Shown here: piece after piece, positions 17,824 through 26,634 of the stretch
Layout: each line of letters starts with the position of its first letter
Position numbering within the stretch: position 1 is the stretch's first letter
Assembly (NCBI RefSeq): GCF_004340205.1
Contig: NZ_SLWB01000006.1
Coordinates: forward strand, 165,548-229,547
Length of the DNA stretch: 64,000 nucleotides
Source of the DNA: Acetobacteroides hydrogenigenes
GTDB lineage: Bacteria > Bacteroidota > Bacteroidia > Bacteroidales > ZOR0009
Direction of reading: 5' to 3'
Made by a program: the position numbers and the translations under genes
The notes under the pieces: generated by a model
Databases searched by the model: none
What the model was told of the DNA's origin: nothing
What the model saw: only the letters and a program-made list of their open reading frames with translations

Positions 17824-17841
17824 TTCCTTAATGTTTATATT

Positions 17842-19284
17842 TTACTTCCACGAATGAATAAACGCGATCATCAGCAGACCGTATATTTCGAGCCTTCCGA
17901 GCAGCATTAGAAGCGTTAGCCACCACATCGAAAAATCGGGAAGGCTTCCATAGTTACCCATCGTGCCAACAATTCCAAAACCAGGTCCTACATTGCCCAT
18001 ACACGCCGCCGAAGCCGAAAACGAGCTTATCATATCAAGCCCAAACATGCCAAGAACTACGGTGGATAAGAATATGATGATAACGTAAAAAACAATAAAC
18101 AACAACGACGAGCTCACCACTTCATCTGCAATTATGGTTTTTCCTATACGGACAGGAATTACCGCATTGGGATGCTGGAGCCGCTTTATTTGGGTGGTAA
18201 TTGTGTTCCCAAAAAGCACAACTCTATCCACCTTAATACCTCCTGAAGTCGAACCAGCACAGCCAGCCTGCATCATAAAAAGAATAAGCAGCATTATAGC
18301 AAACGGAGGCCAAAGCGAAGTATCAGCGTTATAAAAACCAGTAGATGAAGCCAACGATGCTACCTGAAAAAAGCCATGCTTAAAAGCGTTAGCCCACCCT
18401 GTATTGGTAAAGATCTGAAGCCCCAAAGAAAGCATTAGAGCCCCAATTAAGATTGATAATAAATAAAACTTTGCCACTCCAGACTTGAATACAGACACTT
18501 CTCTCCTCATAAAGGATGCAAATATGAGGCTAAAATTTAGACCCGAGATTACCATAAAGATAAAGATGATTATCTCGGCTACAGAATTGTTAAGACCTGC
18601 AACATTGCTGTTGCTCATGGCAAAACCACCCGTAGAAATGGTGCTTAAAGAATAAGCAATGGCATCAACCATCTTAAGCCCTGCAAGGTAAAGAAGTATA
18701 GATTGCAGAACAGTTAAGGTAATATACACAACCAGTATTGAACGTAATGAGCCATACACCCCTTTAGACACATTCAACTTCGATAGTGACGACATCTCAA
18801 TTTTAGAGAGGTTTGCATGTACCTTCCCTAGCGAAGGAAGAACTACCAACGCAAAAAGAACAACACCACCACCACCAATCCACTGGGTAGAAGCCCTCCA
18901 AAATCGAAGGCTCAGCGGAAGGCTATCAATATTGGTTAACGAAGTAGCCCCAGTAGTAGTATACCCCGAAACGCTTTCGAACCACGCTTTTGTTATCGAA
19001 AACTCGCCCCCCCAGAGCAAGTACGGAAGCATACCTATAGCACAGCACAAAATCCAAGAAAAAGCAACAATTACGTAGCTTTCCTTCAGACTTATGTCAC
19101 GATATGACGGAACAAAAAATAATGGGAAAGCCCCCATAGCCGTAGTAACTAAAAAGCTCAGGAGCAAAGGAAAAAAACCGTCATCAAAATGGTTTAAAGT
19201 CGATACGGTAGTTGCAATAAGCATGAATACAGCGTTAAGCAATAACCCCATCGATATATACCTAACGATAACAAAAGGTCGCAT
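17842..19284 (-). CDS. trkH: TrkH/KtrB-type potassium uptake channel subunit
   Basis: A 480-residue membrane protein with the four pore loops of the SKT superfamily, each carrying a filter glycine: GYTTTGATSL, STISTGGFAM, ASSTGFYNAD and CMGNVGPGFG. It moves K+ (with Na+ or H+) through the inner membrane, normally gated by a TrkA/KtrA ring protein; no trkA lies nearby. Its start overlaps the upstream sensor stop (TGATG on the minus strand), so the two are probably co-translated. The length is normal for TrkH. Confidence 0.93.
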   Translation of the reverse strand: MRPFVIVRYISMGLLLNAVFMLIATTVSTLNHFDDGFFPLLLSFLVTTAMGAFPLFFVPSYRDISLKESYVIVAFSWILCCAIGMLPYLLWGGEFSITKAWFESVSGYTTTGATSLTNIDSLPLSLRFWRASTQWIGGGGVVLFALVVLPSLGKVHANLSKIEMSSLSKLNVSKGVYGSLRSILVVYITLTVLQSILLYLAGLKMVDAIAYSLSTISTGGFAMSNSNVAGLNNSVAEIIIFIFMVISGLNFSLIFASFMRREVSVFKSGVAKFYLLSILIGALMLSLGLQIFTNTGWANAFKHGFFQVASLASSTGFYNADTSLWPPFAIMLLILFMMQAGCAGSTSGGIKVDRVVLFGNTITTQIKRLQHPNAVIPVRIGKTIIADEVVSSSLLFIVFYVIIIFLSTVVLGMFGLDMISSFSASAACMGNVGPGFGIVGTMGNYGSLPDFSMWWLTLLMLLGRLEIYGLLMIAFIHSWK

Positions 19285-20039
19285 CAGTCGTCGATCTTAT
19301 TAGATTTATTTTGAATTATGAGCTTTTCAACCGAATTCTTCAACCGCTCCAGTTCATCCTTAGAATCTACCTTCACCCTAAAGGGAATAGAATGCTTCAC
19401 GTAGCTCTCCACACCTTGAGAAATTCGAACTATTGGAGTTATAAAAAAGATGTTAACAAAATAGTTGAATAGGAAAACGAAAATAATTCCTACAAATATG
19501 GCAATAAAACCAGGCATCATCGCCCTGCTTGCTCCAGTCTTCATTTGATCAACATTTTGATAAACGGCTCTTTGATTAATGCCTATCAAACTGTCGATTG
19601 CACCTGTAAGCCTATTTTGCTGGGGAACGAAGGAATCAAAGTACCAGTCCGCATTTCTAGAACTTAGCAATACACTATCTACTTGCGCCTTAAATACTAC
19701 ATAACAGCTATCAACAGCCTTTACATAGCGTTCTTCGCCTTCTACCGTAAGATTATTTCGAGCAATATCATAGGACTTATCGAAGAGCATTTCCCCTTCA
19801 TTAACTGAGACCTTTGCCTCATCCAACCTCCCGTTTATGGCAAGAAGAACTCCCTGATTAATTTTACTTGAAGCACTAATCATCTGCTTCGAAACCTCTA
19901 TTGATCGCAAGTTGTCATTTAGCAGCCCTTGCACCGAGTTGCTCATACTATTAAGTTCGAAAAGAGTTATCGCCCCGGAAAGGAACAACAACAATCCTAT
20001 AACAATAAAGCCTGCTAACATCTTCGATTTAATCCCCAT
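19284..20039 (-). CDS. Two-helix membrane sensor with HAMP domain and no output domain
   Basis: The 251-residue protein has a first membrane helix (about residues 7-29), a periplasmic helical bundle of about 130 residues like the four-helix sensor of chemoreceptors, a second membrane helix (about 172-194) and a HAMP-type linker (ITPIVRISQGVESY to the end). It stops there, where a kinase, cyclase or methyl-accepting domain would normally follow. Coupling of its stop to the trkH start suggests that it acts on the K+ channel or a third protein. This is inference; I know of no proven function. Confidence 0.78.
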   Translation of the reverse strand: MGIKSKMLAGFIVIGLLLFLSGAITLFELNSMSNSVQGLLNDNLRSIEVSKQMISASSKINQGVLLAINGRLDEAKVSVNEGEMLFDKSYDIARNNLTVEGEERYVKAVDSCYVVFKAQVDSVLLSSRNADWYFDSFVPQQNRLTGAIDSLIGINQRAVYQNVDQMKTGASRAMMPGFIAIFVGIIFVFLFNYFVNIFFITPIVRISQGVESYVKHSIPFRVKVDSKDELERLKNSVEKLIIQNKSNKIDD

Positions 20040-20157
20040 AACAGCACTTTAATTCGTATTAATTTAAGACGAAAATAGGGAAGAAAAAGGAAATAATCAT
20101 GCACATCCATTGATAATCTATTTTTAATATATTAGCAAAGCGTTTTCAAAGCCGTAA

Positions 20158-20730
20158 ATGTCGGACAAAGATCTTATAGAACAAATACTTAACGGAGACA
20201 ATTCTCAATTTAGGCATCTGGTGGATAAATACAAGCAACAGGTGCTGCGAACGTGCTATGGGTTTACCCAATCACGTTCAGACGCTGAAGATATCGCTCA
20301 AGAAGTATTTATTGAAGTATTTGAATCGCTTAGATCGTTTCGTCACGAATCAAAGTTTAGCACATGGATTTATCGAATTGCTGTAAATAAATCTCTAAAC
20401 CACTTAAGGAAACAGAAGCGAAAACAGATAATACAAAGTTTAGAAGATCTACTCATCGGTAAAGGAAAAGCAGAAGCAAGAGATTACGTGGACGACCATC
20501 GTCTCCCTGACGATTTCTCAGACCCAGACGAAAATCTGAAAAAGATGAAGAAAGCGCTAAATGAGCTGCCCAACAACCAACGAACAGCCATCACGCTTTA
20601 TACCTACCAGCAGCTTTCTTACAAGCAAATTTCCGAGGTGATGAACATCTCAATATCATCTGTCGAATCGCTAATATTTCGATCAAAACGAAACCTTAGG
20701 AAAATTCTGGTAGAAAGCGCTAAAAGTTAG
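20158..20730 (+). CDS. ECF RNA polymerase sigma factor
   Basis: A 190-residue sigma-70 family protein with region 2 (SDAEDIAQEVFIEVFESLRSF, and STWIYRIAVN) and region 4 helix-turn-helix (LPNNQRTAITLYTYQQLSYK, then ISSVESLIFRSKRNLRK). ECF factors direct polymerase to a small stress regulon and are held by an anti-sigma factor, which is encoded 54 nt downstream. It leads a three-gene operon that ends at a strong terminator (21643). Its own promoter is not obvious to me. Confidence 0.93.
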   Translation: MSDKDLIEQILNGDNSQFRHLVDKYKQQVLRTCYGFTQSRSDAEDIAQEVFIEVFESLRSFRHESKFSTWIYRIAVNKSLNHLRKQKRKQIIQSLEDLLIGKGKAEARDYVDDHRLPDDFSDPDENLKKMKKALNELPNNQRTAITLYTYQQLSYKQISEVMNISISSVESLIFRSKRNLRKILVESAKS

Positions 20731-20784
20731 AAAGAAATCGCAAGTTTTCAATCAAAAGATTGTCAATAGAAAAAAGGTATACAA

Positions 20785-21165
20785 ATGAGATGCAAACAAT
20801 TTAGATCAAAGTTCATCAACATTGAGCCATCACAGTTCGATGAGGTTGCCTTTTCCCATATGGATTCTTGTGCAAACTGTAAAAAGTTGTACAAATCATC
20901 GCTGGCAGTACTTAACCAACTAGAATTAGCAGCAACACCATCCTTCAATCCTTACTTTACTGAAAAAGTAATGGGCAAGTTAGCTTGCAAAACACAACAA
21001 AATCATTCAAACAGCATCCGTTACGCCTTAGTAGTTTCTGTAGTGGTAACCTTTCTTATTGGAGGCCTTACGGTTTACATAGCGCACAGCAAAAACCAAC
21101 CGCAACAATATGACATGCTAAGCCTCAACGATATTACAAAAGTTCCCATAGCTTTTGAAAAATAA
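20785..21165 (+). CDS. Membrane anti-sigma factor with zinc-binding ZAS motif
   Basis: The 126-residue protein carries HMDSCANC (H25, C29, C32), the HxxxCxxC motif of zinc-type anti-sigma domains. A single membrane helix (about residues 72-92) and a short outer tail follow. It should bind the sigma factor encoded just upstream and release it on an envelope signal. The next gene starts 10 nt after its stop. Confidence 0.85.
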   Translation: MRCKQFRSKFINIEPSQFDEVAFSHMDSCANCKKLYKSSLAVLNQLELAATPSFNPYFTEKVMGKLACKTQQNHSNSIRYALVVSVVVTFLIGGLTVYIAHSKNQPQQYDMLSLNDITKVPIAFEK

Positions 21166-21175
21166 CCATTTAAAC

Positions 21176-21628
21176 ATGAACTTCTTCCTTAAACAAAAAA
21201 ACCTTCTTTGGGTCATTGCGCTGCTTCTGATTGCCAATGTTGCCACATTTATTGGCGTTGTCATTGCCTATACAGACAAAGAATCCTCTCCAGAAAAGGA
21301 TCGCAACTTGTTTTTTAAGAAGTTAGAGCTTACAGAAAGCCAGAAAAAAGTATTTATAGCCCGAAAAGCACTCTTCAGATCAATTAACGAGCCCCTTTAC
21401 GATCGATATGACAGTATAATGATAAGGTTGCAGCATCAGGTTAGCATTACACCTACTGATACCGCAATTATTAGAAAGTACACTGACAGTTTAGGGTTGC
21501 TAAACGCTCAAATTCGAAGAAATTGGATTTCATACTCTATTGAAGTTCGCAGGTGCCTCAGCAAAGAACAGCAACTACGATACGATAAGCTTACGCTAGA
21601 GCATCTAAAATGCAAAATAGGAAAGTAG
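21176..21628 (+). CDS. Spy/CpxP-like membrane-anchored periplasmic protein
   Basis: The ATG at 21176 is used; the frame is open to a TTG seven codons earlier inside the anti-sigma gene. The 150-residue product has one N-terminal membrane helix (about 8-30) and a helical periplasmic part with LTESQKKVF and LSKEQQLRYDKL, resembling the LTxxQ repeats of Spy/CpxP chaperones and periplasmic metal sensors. Spy/CpxP proteins bind misfolded proteins or restrain envelope-stress regulators. Its place behind a sigma/anti-sigma pair suggests a sensor or feedback role. Confidence 0.78.
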   Translation: MNFFLKQKNLLWVIALLLIANVATFIGVVIAYTDKESSPEKDRNLFFKKLELTESQKKVFIARKALFRSINEPLYDRYDSIMIRLQHQVSITPTDTAIIRKYTDSLGLLNAQIRRNWISYSIEVRRCLSKEQQLRYDKLTLEHLKCKIGK

Positions 21629-21642
21629 TATAAATATGTAGC

Positions 21643-21686
21643 AAAAAAAGATGCGGGTATGTCGTAAACATATCCGCATCTTTTTT
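21643..21686 (+). terminator. Rho-independent terminator of the sigma-factor operon
   Basis: A long stem of AAAAAAGATGCGG(G)TATG with CATATCCGCATCTTTTTT, loop TCGTAAA, starting 15 nt after the last stop. The symmetric A/T flanks may let it work in both directions. Confidence 0.9.
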
Positions 21687-21715
21687 GCCGCTTAACCAAA
21701 GCCATTCTGGCTATA

Positions 21716-21750
21716 AACAAAAAAAAGAGCCAACCCTGTGGGTTGACTCT
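21716..21750 (-). terminator. Terminator of the small lipoprotein gene
   Basis: On the minus strand AGAGTCAACCC pairs with GGGTTGGCTCT around loop ACA (one G-U/mismatch site), followed by a run of T. It lies 24 nt after the stop of the gene at 21774. Confidence 0.88.
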
Positions 21751-21773
21751 AATTTCTTGCTTATCGTTGCAAA

Positions 21774-21947
21774 TTACTTTACAGCAGGAGCAGCAGTATC
21801 AACAGCAGCAGTATCAACAGCAGCAGTGGTATCAGCTACAACAGCAGCAGTAGTATCAACAGCAGTAGTATCAGCTTGTTCAGCCTTGTTTCCACCGCAA
21901 GCTGCGAACATAGCAGCAACAGCAACGATAACGAGTAACTTTTTCAT
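21774..21947 (-). CDS. Small lipoprotein with Asp-Thr-Ala repeats (57 residues)
   Basis: The frame begins with ATG at 21947 and reads MKKLLVIVAVAAMFAACGG, a signal peptide with a lipobox (MFAAC; C17). The remaining 40 residues are almost wholly D, T, A and V in a repeating DTTAAV/DTAAV pattern, ending APAVK. It has its own terminator. Such short, low-complexity lipoproteins are common in Bacteroidota and may be abundant envelope spacers, but no function is known to me. The repeat makes its length prone to slippage. Confidence 0.82.
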   Translation of the reverse strand: MKKLLVIVAVAAMFAACGGNKAEQADTTAVDTTAAVVADTTAAVDTAAVDTAAPAVK

Positions 21948-21950
21948 TGT

Positions 21951-22852
21951 ACAGTTTTTTGTTTTGTGAAACGATTAAATTCAATTGCACTGCAAATATA
22001 ATGGCAGAATCCCAATGTTGTACCCCCTTTGTGTAAAAAAAACAAAGTTTTTACACATATAATGCAAAAAGCAGGTCTATTCCCCTGAATTTCTTACAGA
22101 AGCCGCTTGACTTTAACCTCTACCAATAGTTCTAAACAAACAACCTTAACTATAAAAATATGAAATACCATTTAGTGGACTACAGAAAGTAACTTTAATC
22201 TAAGAACGAAGATCAAAACAAGAACATGCCTCAATCCACCCTAATTCTACAAGAAGTTGAGCAAAAATGTACGATCAGGAATGCTCTCTACCCCAATACA
22301 AGGCAACCCTATTCAGCACATCCCTAAAATTAGCCGTTTTTAGACGTATAAAAAGACTGCTTTACGAGACAATGAACATCCAAATCATCTTTATAAATCA
22401 GCACTTTATATATTTTTTTGAGAAAAGTTAAAAATTAATAGAAAAGACTTCTCTTTTAATCTAATATTTTCCTATAATTGCAAAGTTTTTCGGGTGCATC
22501 ATGCGCAAATGGAAAACACAGCTTACAGTTCATTAAAAAACTAACTCGAAGACAGGTCAACTGTAAACTTTGAACAACGAAATGAAAAGAAACTTGCACG
22601 CTAAAAACACTTTTTCGAGCACCATTATGGTGGTTTTTAGGTATAAGATACTCAGCGACCTTCTTCGAAGTCTTTGCGTCCGCCAGATTTGATTCTACCC
22701 CGCGGACAAGCCTCCAGATATTCCCTATAAAATAGGATAACTCCCTCCAATCGGAAAGGAGTTGTTTCAATTCGACAATACGTATGGGTATAATACCCCA
22801 TAAAAGGCGATATAACTTTTAGTATTAACCAATTATCTTTTTATGTGCGACG
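21951..22852. other. 900-bp intergenic region upstream of the arginine decarboxylase
   Basis: No gene is supported. Up to about 22440 it is AT-rich and plain. From about 22460 to the ATG at 22853 it may be a transcribed leader: TATAATTG (22475) is one base from the -7 consensus, and there are several small hairpins (CACCATTATGGTG then TTTTT near 22618-22640; AACTCC/GGAGTT near 22738-22765; TATGGGTA/TACCCCATA near 22782-22802). I cannot match it to a known riboswitch. Confidence 0.4.
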
Positions 22853-23416
22853 ATGACAAACCTTAGCTCAACACAAGAACTACAAGGAATCGTAGTTGGA
22901 AACCGGATTCCAAAAGACTACTTCGTAACCAAGGGACACGGAGAAAGTGACATCACTGTTCACGCTGGATCTTATCACCTAGCATTAAAACAGGCAAATA
23001 TCGAGACGTTTAATATTATGACTTACTCGTCGATTATGCCTAGTATAGCCACAGAGGTACCACAACCTGCCAAAATTACCCACGGCTCCGTTGTTGAATC
23101 CATTATGGCTGTTGCAACTACAGGTAAGGGAGAGCGCGCTTCTGCCGGTATCATCTACGGTTGGTTATACGACCGCAACACAAATGAACGCCATGGGGGT
23201 CTCGTGTGTGAACACAACGGCAACTATGAAGTTGAGGAAATAGAAAAGCTACTTAGACTAAGCCTTGACGAACTTTACTATAACGGATTCTCGGAAGATT
23301 TCCGTTTAGAAGACATCAGCATTAATATTGAAAGCTTTGTTCCAGAAAAGAAATACGGAACTGCACTCGTTGCAATTTGCTTTACGTCCTACCTCTACCC
23401 TGTAATCAAGGGTTAA
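22853..23416 (+). CDS. pdaD: Pyruvoyl-dependent arginine decarboxylase
   Basis: A 187-residue protein of the archaeal/chlamydial PvlArgDC type. The self-cleavage site is TYSSIMP: cutting between S59 and S60 would give the beta chain and an alpha chain with an N-terminal pyruvoyl group. GKGERASAG holds the expected catalytic glutamate (E94). It turns arginine into agmatine plus CO2, the first step of a polyamine route that starts without ornithine. It ends at its own terminator, and the next gene downstream encodes a deoxyhypusine-synthase homologue, which also works on polyamine-type substrates. Confidence 0.88.
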   Translation: MTNLSSTQELQGIVVGNRIPKDYFVTKGHGESDITVHAGSYHLALKQANIETFNIMTYSSIMPSIATEVPQPAKITHGSVVESIMAVATTGKGERASAGIIYGWLYDRNTNERHGGLVCEHNGNYEVEEIEKLLRLSLDELYYNGFSEDFRLEDISINIESFVPEKKYGTALVAICFTSYLYPVIKG

Positions 23417-23446
23417 TCCGCTGAAGACATTTACGTCCGACATACA

Positions 23447-23480
23447 AAACAGCAACCTTGAACGAAAGGTTGCTGTTTTC
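23447..23480 (+). terminator. Terminator after the arginine decarboxylase gene
   Basis: Stem ACAGCAACCTT/AAGGTTGCTGT (23449-23459 with 23466-23476) followed by TTTTC. It may be partial, since the next gene in the same direction begins 45 nt later. Confidence 0.85.
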
Positions 23481-23521
23481 ATCCTTTTGTTCGCAATTAC
23501 AAATTTCGGAACTCACTCCAA

Positions 23522-24550
<1,029 letters not shown>

Positions 24551-24574
24551 TCATCATCGCATAAAAAGAAGAAG

Positions 24575-24608
24575 AAAAGCCAACCGGGAGGTTGGCTTTC
24601 TTTATTTT
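24575..24608 (+). terminator. Terminator after the deoxyhypusine synthase-like gene
   Basis: Stem AAAGCCAACC/GGTTGGCTTT with loop GGGA, then TCTTTATTTT. It stands between convergent genes. Confidence 0.88.
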
Positions 24609-24626
24609 CATCAAAATTTGCTCTAT

Positions 24627-25049
24627 CTACTTTATCCCTAGCTTTTGAAACTCGGGGGCGTACTTTCTATCCTCCTTTTGGATGTGGGTGCGCAGCCAGT
24701 CGCGAAGGTAGTTGGTTATGCTAAAGATGACATCGTGCCCTTTAGCAATACCCTCCTTAAACTGTTCAATCTTTTCGGAGAAGGCACGATGCTCGGCAAT
24801 ATGCTCTTCAGCAAACTCGTATCCAATTTGGTTGAATATTTTTTCCTCGTAACCAAAGTGGAACCTAGCGTAATCCTCAAGGTTGGCCAGCACATCGGGG
24901 GTAACCTCCTTCGAATTACGGTCTAGAATAGACTGGTAGATTTGGTTAATATACTTGATGAGCTCCTTATGCTGATCGTCGATAGTTTTAATTCCAACAG
25001 AGTAATCGGCATCGGACCACCTAATAAATATGTACAAGTCTTTGTTCAT
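24627..25049 (-). CDS. Bacteriohemerythrin (O2-binding di-iron protein)
   Basis: A 140-residue single-domain hemerythrin. All seven expected iron ligands are visible: H27 (DQHKEL), H64 and E68 (HFGYEE), H83 and H87 (HIAEH), H122 and D127 (HIQKED). It binds O2 reversibly and may protect or signal in an anaerobe or microaerophile. It is a single gene, convergent with the deoxyhypusine synthase-like gene. Confidence 0.95.
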   Translation of the reverse strand: MNKDLYIFIRWSDADYSVGIKTIDDQHKELIKYINQIYQSILDRNSKEVTPDVLANLEDYARFHFGYEEKIFNQIGYEFAEEHIAEHRAFSEKIEQFKEGIAKGHDVIFSITNYLRDWLRTHIQKEDRKYAPEFQKLGIK

Positions 25050-25165
25050 GATCTTTATAGTTGTATCGGTAAGCTAAGTTTATGAGCTTAGGGTTTTCTG
25101 TATCATTTTAAGAGATTCACCCCTGCCCCTCCCTCTTTGGCAGTGCTCAGTGACCAGAAGGGAGT

Positions 25166-25224
25166 AACGAACATTGAATTAAAGTCGTTGGTATTAGCAA
25201 ACTTCCCTAAATTCAATGCTCGTT
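25166..25224. repeat. Inverted repeat with 15-nt arms
   Basis: AACGAACATTGAATT (25166-25180) and AATTCAATGCTCGTT (25210-25224) match in 14 of 15 positions, with a 29-nt spacer. It lies between two leftward genes; there is no T-tract that would make it a simple terminator. Confidence 0.6.
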
Positions 25225-25281
25225 CATTTAATTTCGAAAGATCCCTCTTTTTCGTTTATCTTTCTTCTTTATTAAGAGAAC

Positions 25282-26436
25282 TTACAAGCTCTTCTTTAAA
25301 ACTTCGAGAACGCGCTCGGGGGTTAGCGCTCTGCGCTCGCCCATTCCGGTCCATCCGCGCTCGGTAAAGCGGTTACAAATGGTTTGGAAGCTTTCGTCGC
25401 CAATGCCGTACTCCTTAAGATGGGTTGGTACACCTAGCGATTGGAAGAACTCTTCGGTTTTAACGATTGCCGCACGAGCCTTTTCGTCGGTAGTGCCACT
25501 GGTAATGCCCCATACGCGCTCGGCATACTGAGCAAGTTTTTCCTTCTTCTCCTCGAACATCTCGTTGAGCATTGCAGGCAGAATAATTGCAAGCGTTACA
25601 CCATGAGCAAGACCGTGTAGCGCGGTGAGCTCGTGCCCGATCATGTGGGTAGCCCAATCGGATGGCATGCCAACAACAATAATCCCGTTGAGCGCCATAG
25701 TTGCAGCCCACATAAGATTAGAACGAACGTCGTAATCGGTAGGATTTTCGAGCGCCTTAGGGCCTAGCTCGATGAGCGACTGAAGCAGCCCCTCCGACCA
25801 ACGATCCTGCACCAATCCGGCAGCAGGATAGGTCATGTACTGCTCCATTACATGAACGAAAGCGTCGATGGTACCGTTGGCAATCTGATTTTTTGGAAGC
25901 GAGTAGGTATACTCAGGATCGAGAATGGAGAACTTAGGGAAGGTATAGGGCGACCCAAAGGCAAACTTCTCCTTTGTAGCACGCTTAGAGATTACGGCTC
26001 CGGCATTCATCTCGGAACCGGTGGCAGGAAGCGTAAGCACAGCGCCAAGAGCTACCGCCGATTTAACCTCGGCACGCTTTACAAGAATATCCCAAGGTTC
26101 TCCTTCGAACGGGATAGCGGCTGCAATAAACTTGGTGCCATCGACCACCGACCCACCGCCAACGGCAAGAAGGAAGTCTACCTTCTCCTTACGGGCAAGG
26201 TCCACCGCTTGAATCAGCGTTTCGTACGATGGATTAGGCTCGATGCCGCCAAACTCGACAACCGAAAACCCCGAAAGGGCATTAAGCACGGCCTCGTAAA
26301 CACCATTCGCTTTGATGCTACCACCACCGTAGGTAACCATCACCTTAGAGCCTGCAGGGATGTGGCTGCTAAGCTTATCGACAGCCCCCTTGCCAAACTC
26401 AATCTTTACAGGATTGTAAAACTGAAAGTTGTTCAT
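25282..26436 (-). CDS. Iron-containing alcohol dehydrogenase (BdhA/YqhD group)
   Basis: A 384-residue group III alcohol dehydrogenase. The dinucleotide site is GGGSVVDGTKF and metal ligands lie in TIDAFVHVMEQ (D, H) and HMIGHELTALHGLAHG (H residues). It probably uses NADPH to reduce aldehydes to alcohols in the cytoplasm, with Fe or Zn. It is transcribed divergently from the Xaa-Pro aminopeptidase gene, and the 198-bp gap between them should hold both promoters. Confidence 0.92.
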   Translation of the reverse strand: MNNFQFYNPVKIEFGKGAVDKLSSHIPAGSKVMVTYGGGSIKANGVYEAVLNALSGFSVVEFGGIEPNPSYETLIQAVDLARKEKVDFLLAVGGGSVVDGTKFIAAAIPFEGEPWDILVKRAEVKSAVALGAVLTLPATGSEMNAGAVISKRATKEKFAFGSPYTFPKFSILDPEYTYSLPKNQIANGTIDAFVHVMEQYMTYPAAGLVQDRWSEGLLQSLIELGPKALENPTDYDVRSNLMWAATMALNGIIVVGMPSDWATHMIGHELTALHGLAHGVTLAIILPAMLNEMFEEKKEKLAQYAERVWGITSGTTDEKARAAIVKTEEFFQSLGVPTHLKEYGIGDESFQTICNRFTERGWTGMGERRALTPERVLEVLKKSL

Positions 26437-26634
26437 TGTATCGCGTTATTTTTGTTTTGTCTAAATTAGGAGGGAAAGATATAAAAAAACTAAAGAGAAT
26501 ATTAAGCGGCATGCCTAGGCTTTTCACTTAAAAAAATACAATTCTCCCCATAAATACGCCAACAAAAATGGTTCTATGGAAGGGAATTTAACGAATATTC
26601 GTACATTTATTTCCGAAATAAACACAAGCCACAG

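Noticed and set aside
22456..22770. Leftward open frame of 104 codons upstream of the arginine decarboxylase
   Set aside because: No family-like segment, poor codon choice, and it covers the likely leader of the rightward gene.
25852..26469. Rightward 205-codon open frame opposite the Fe-alcohol dehydrogenase
   Set aside because: It is antisense to a well supported gene and its composition follows that gene's third-position bias.
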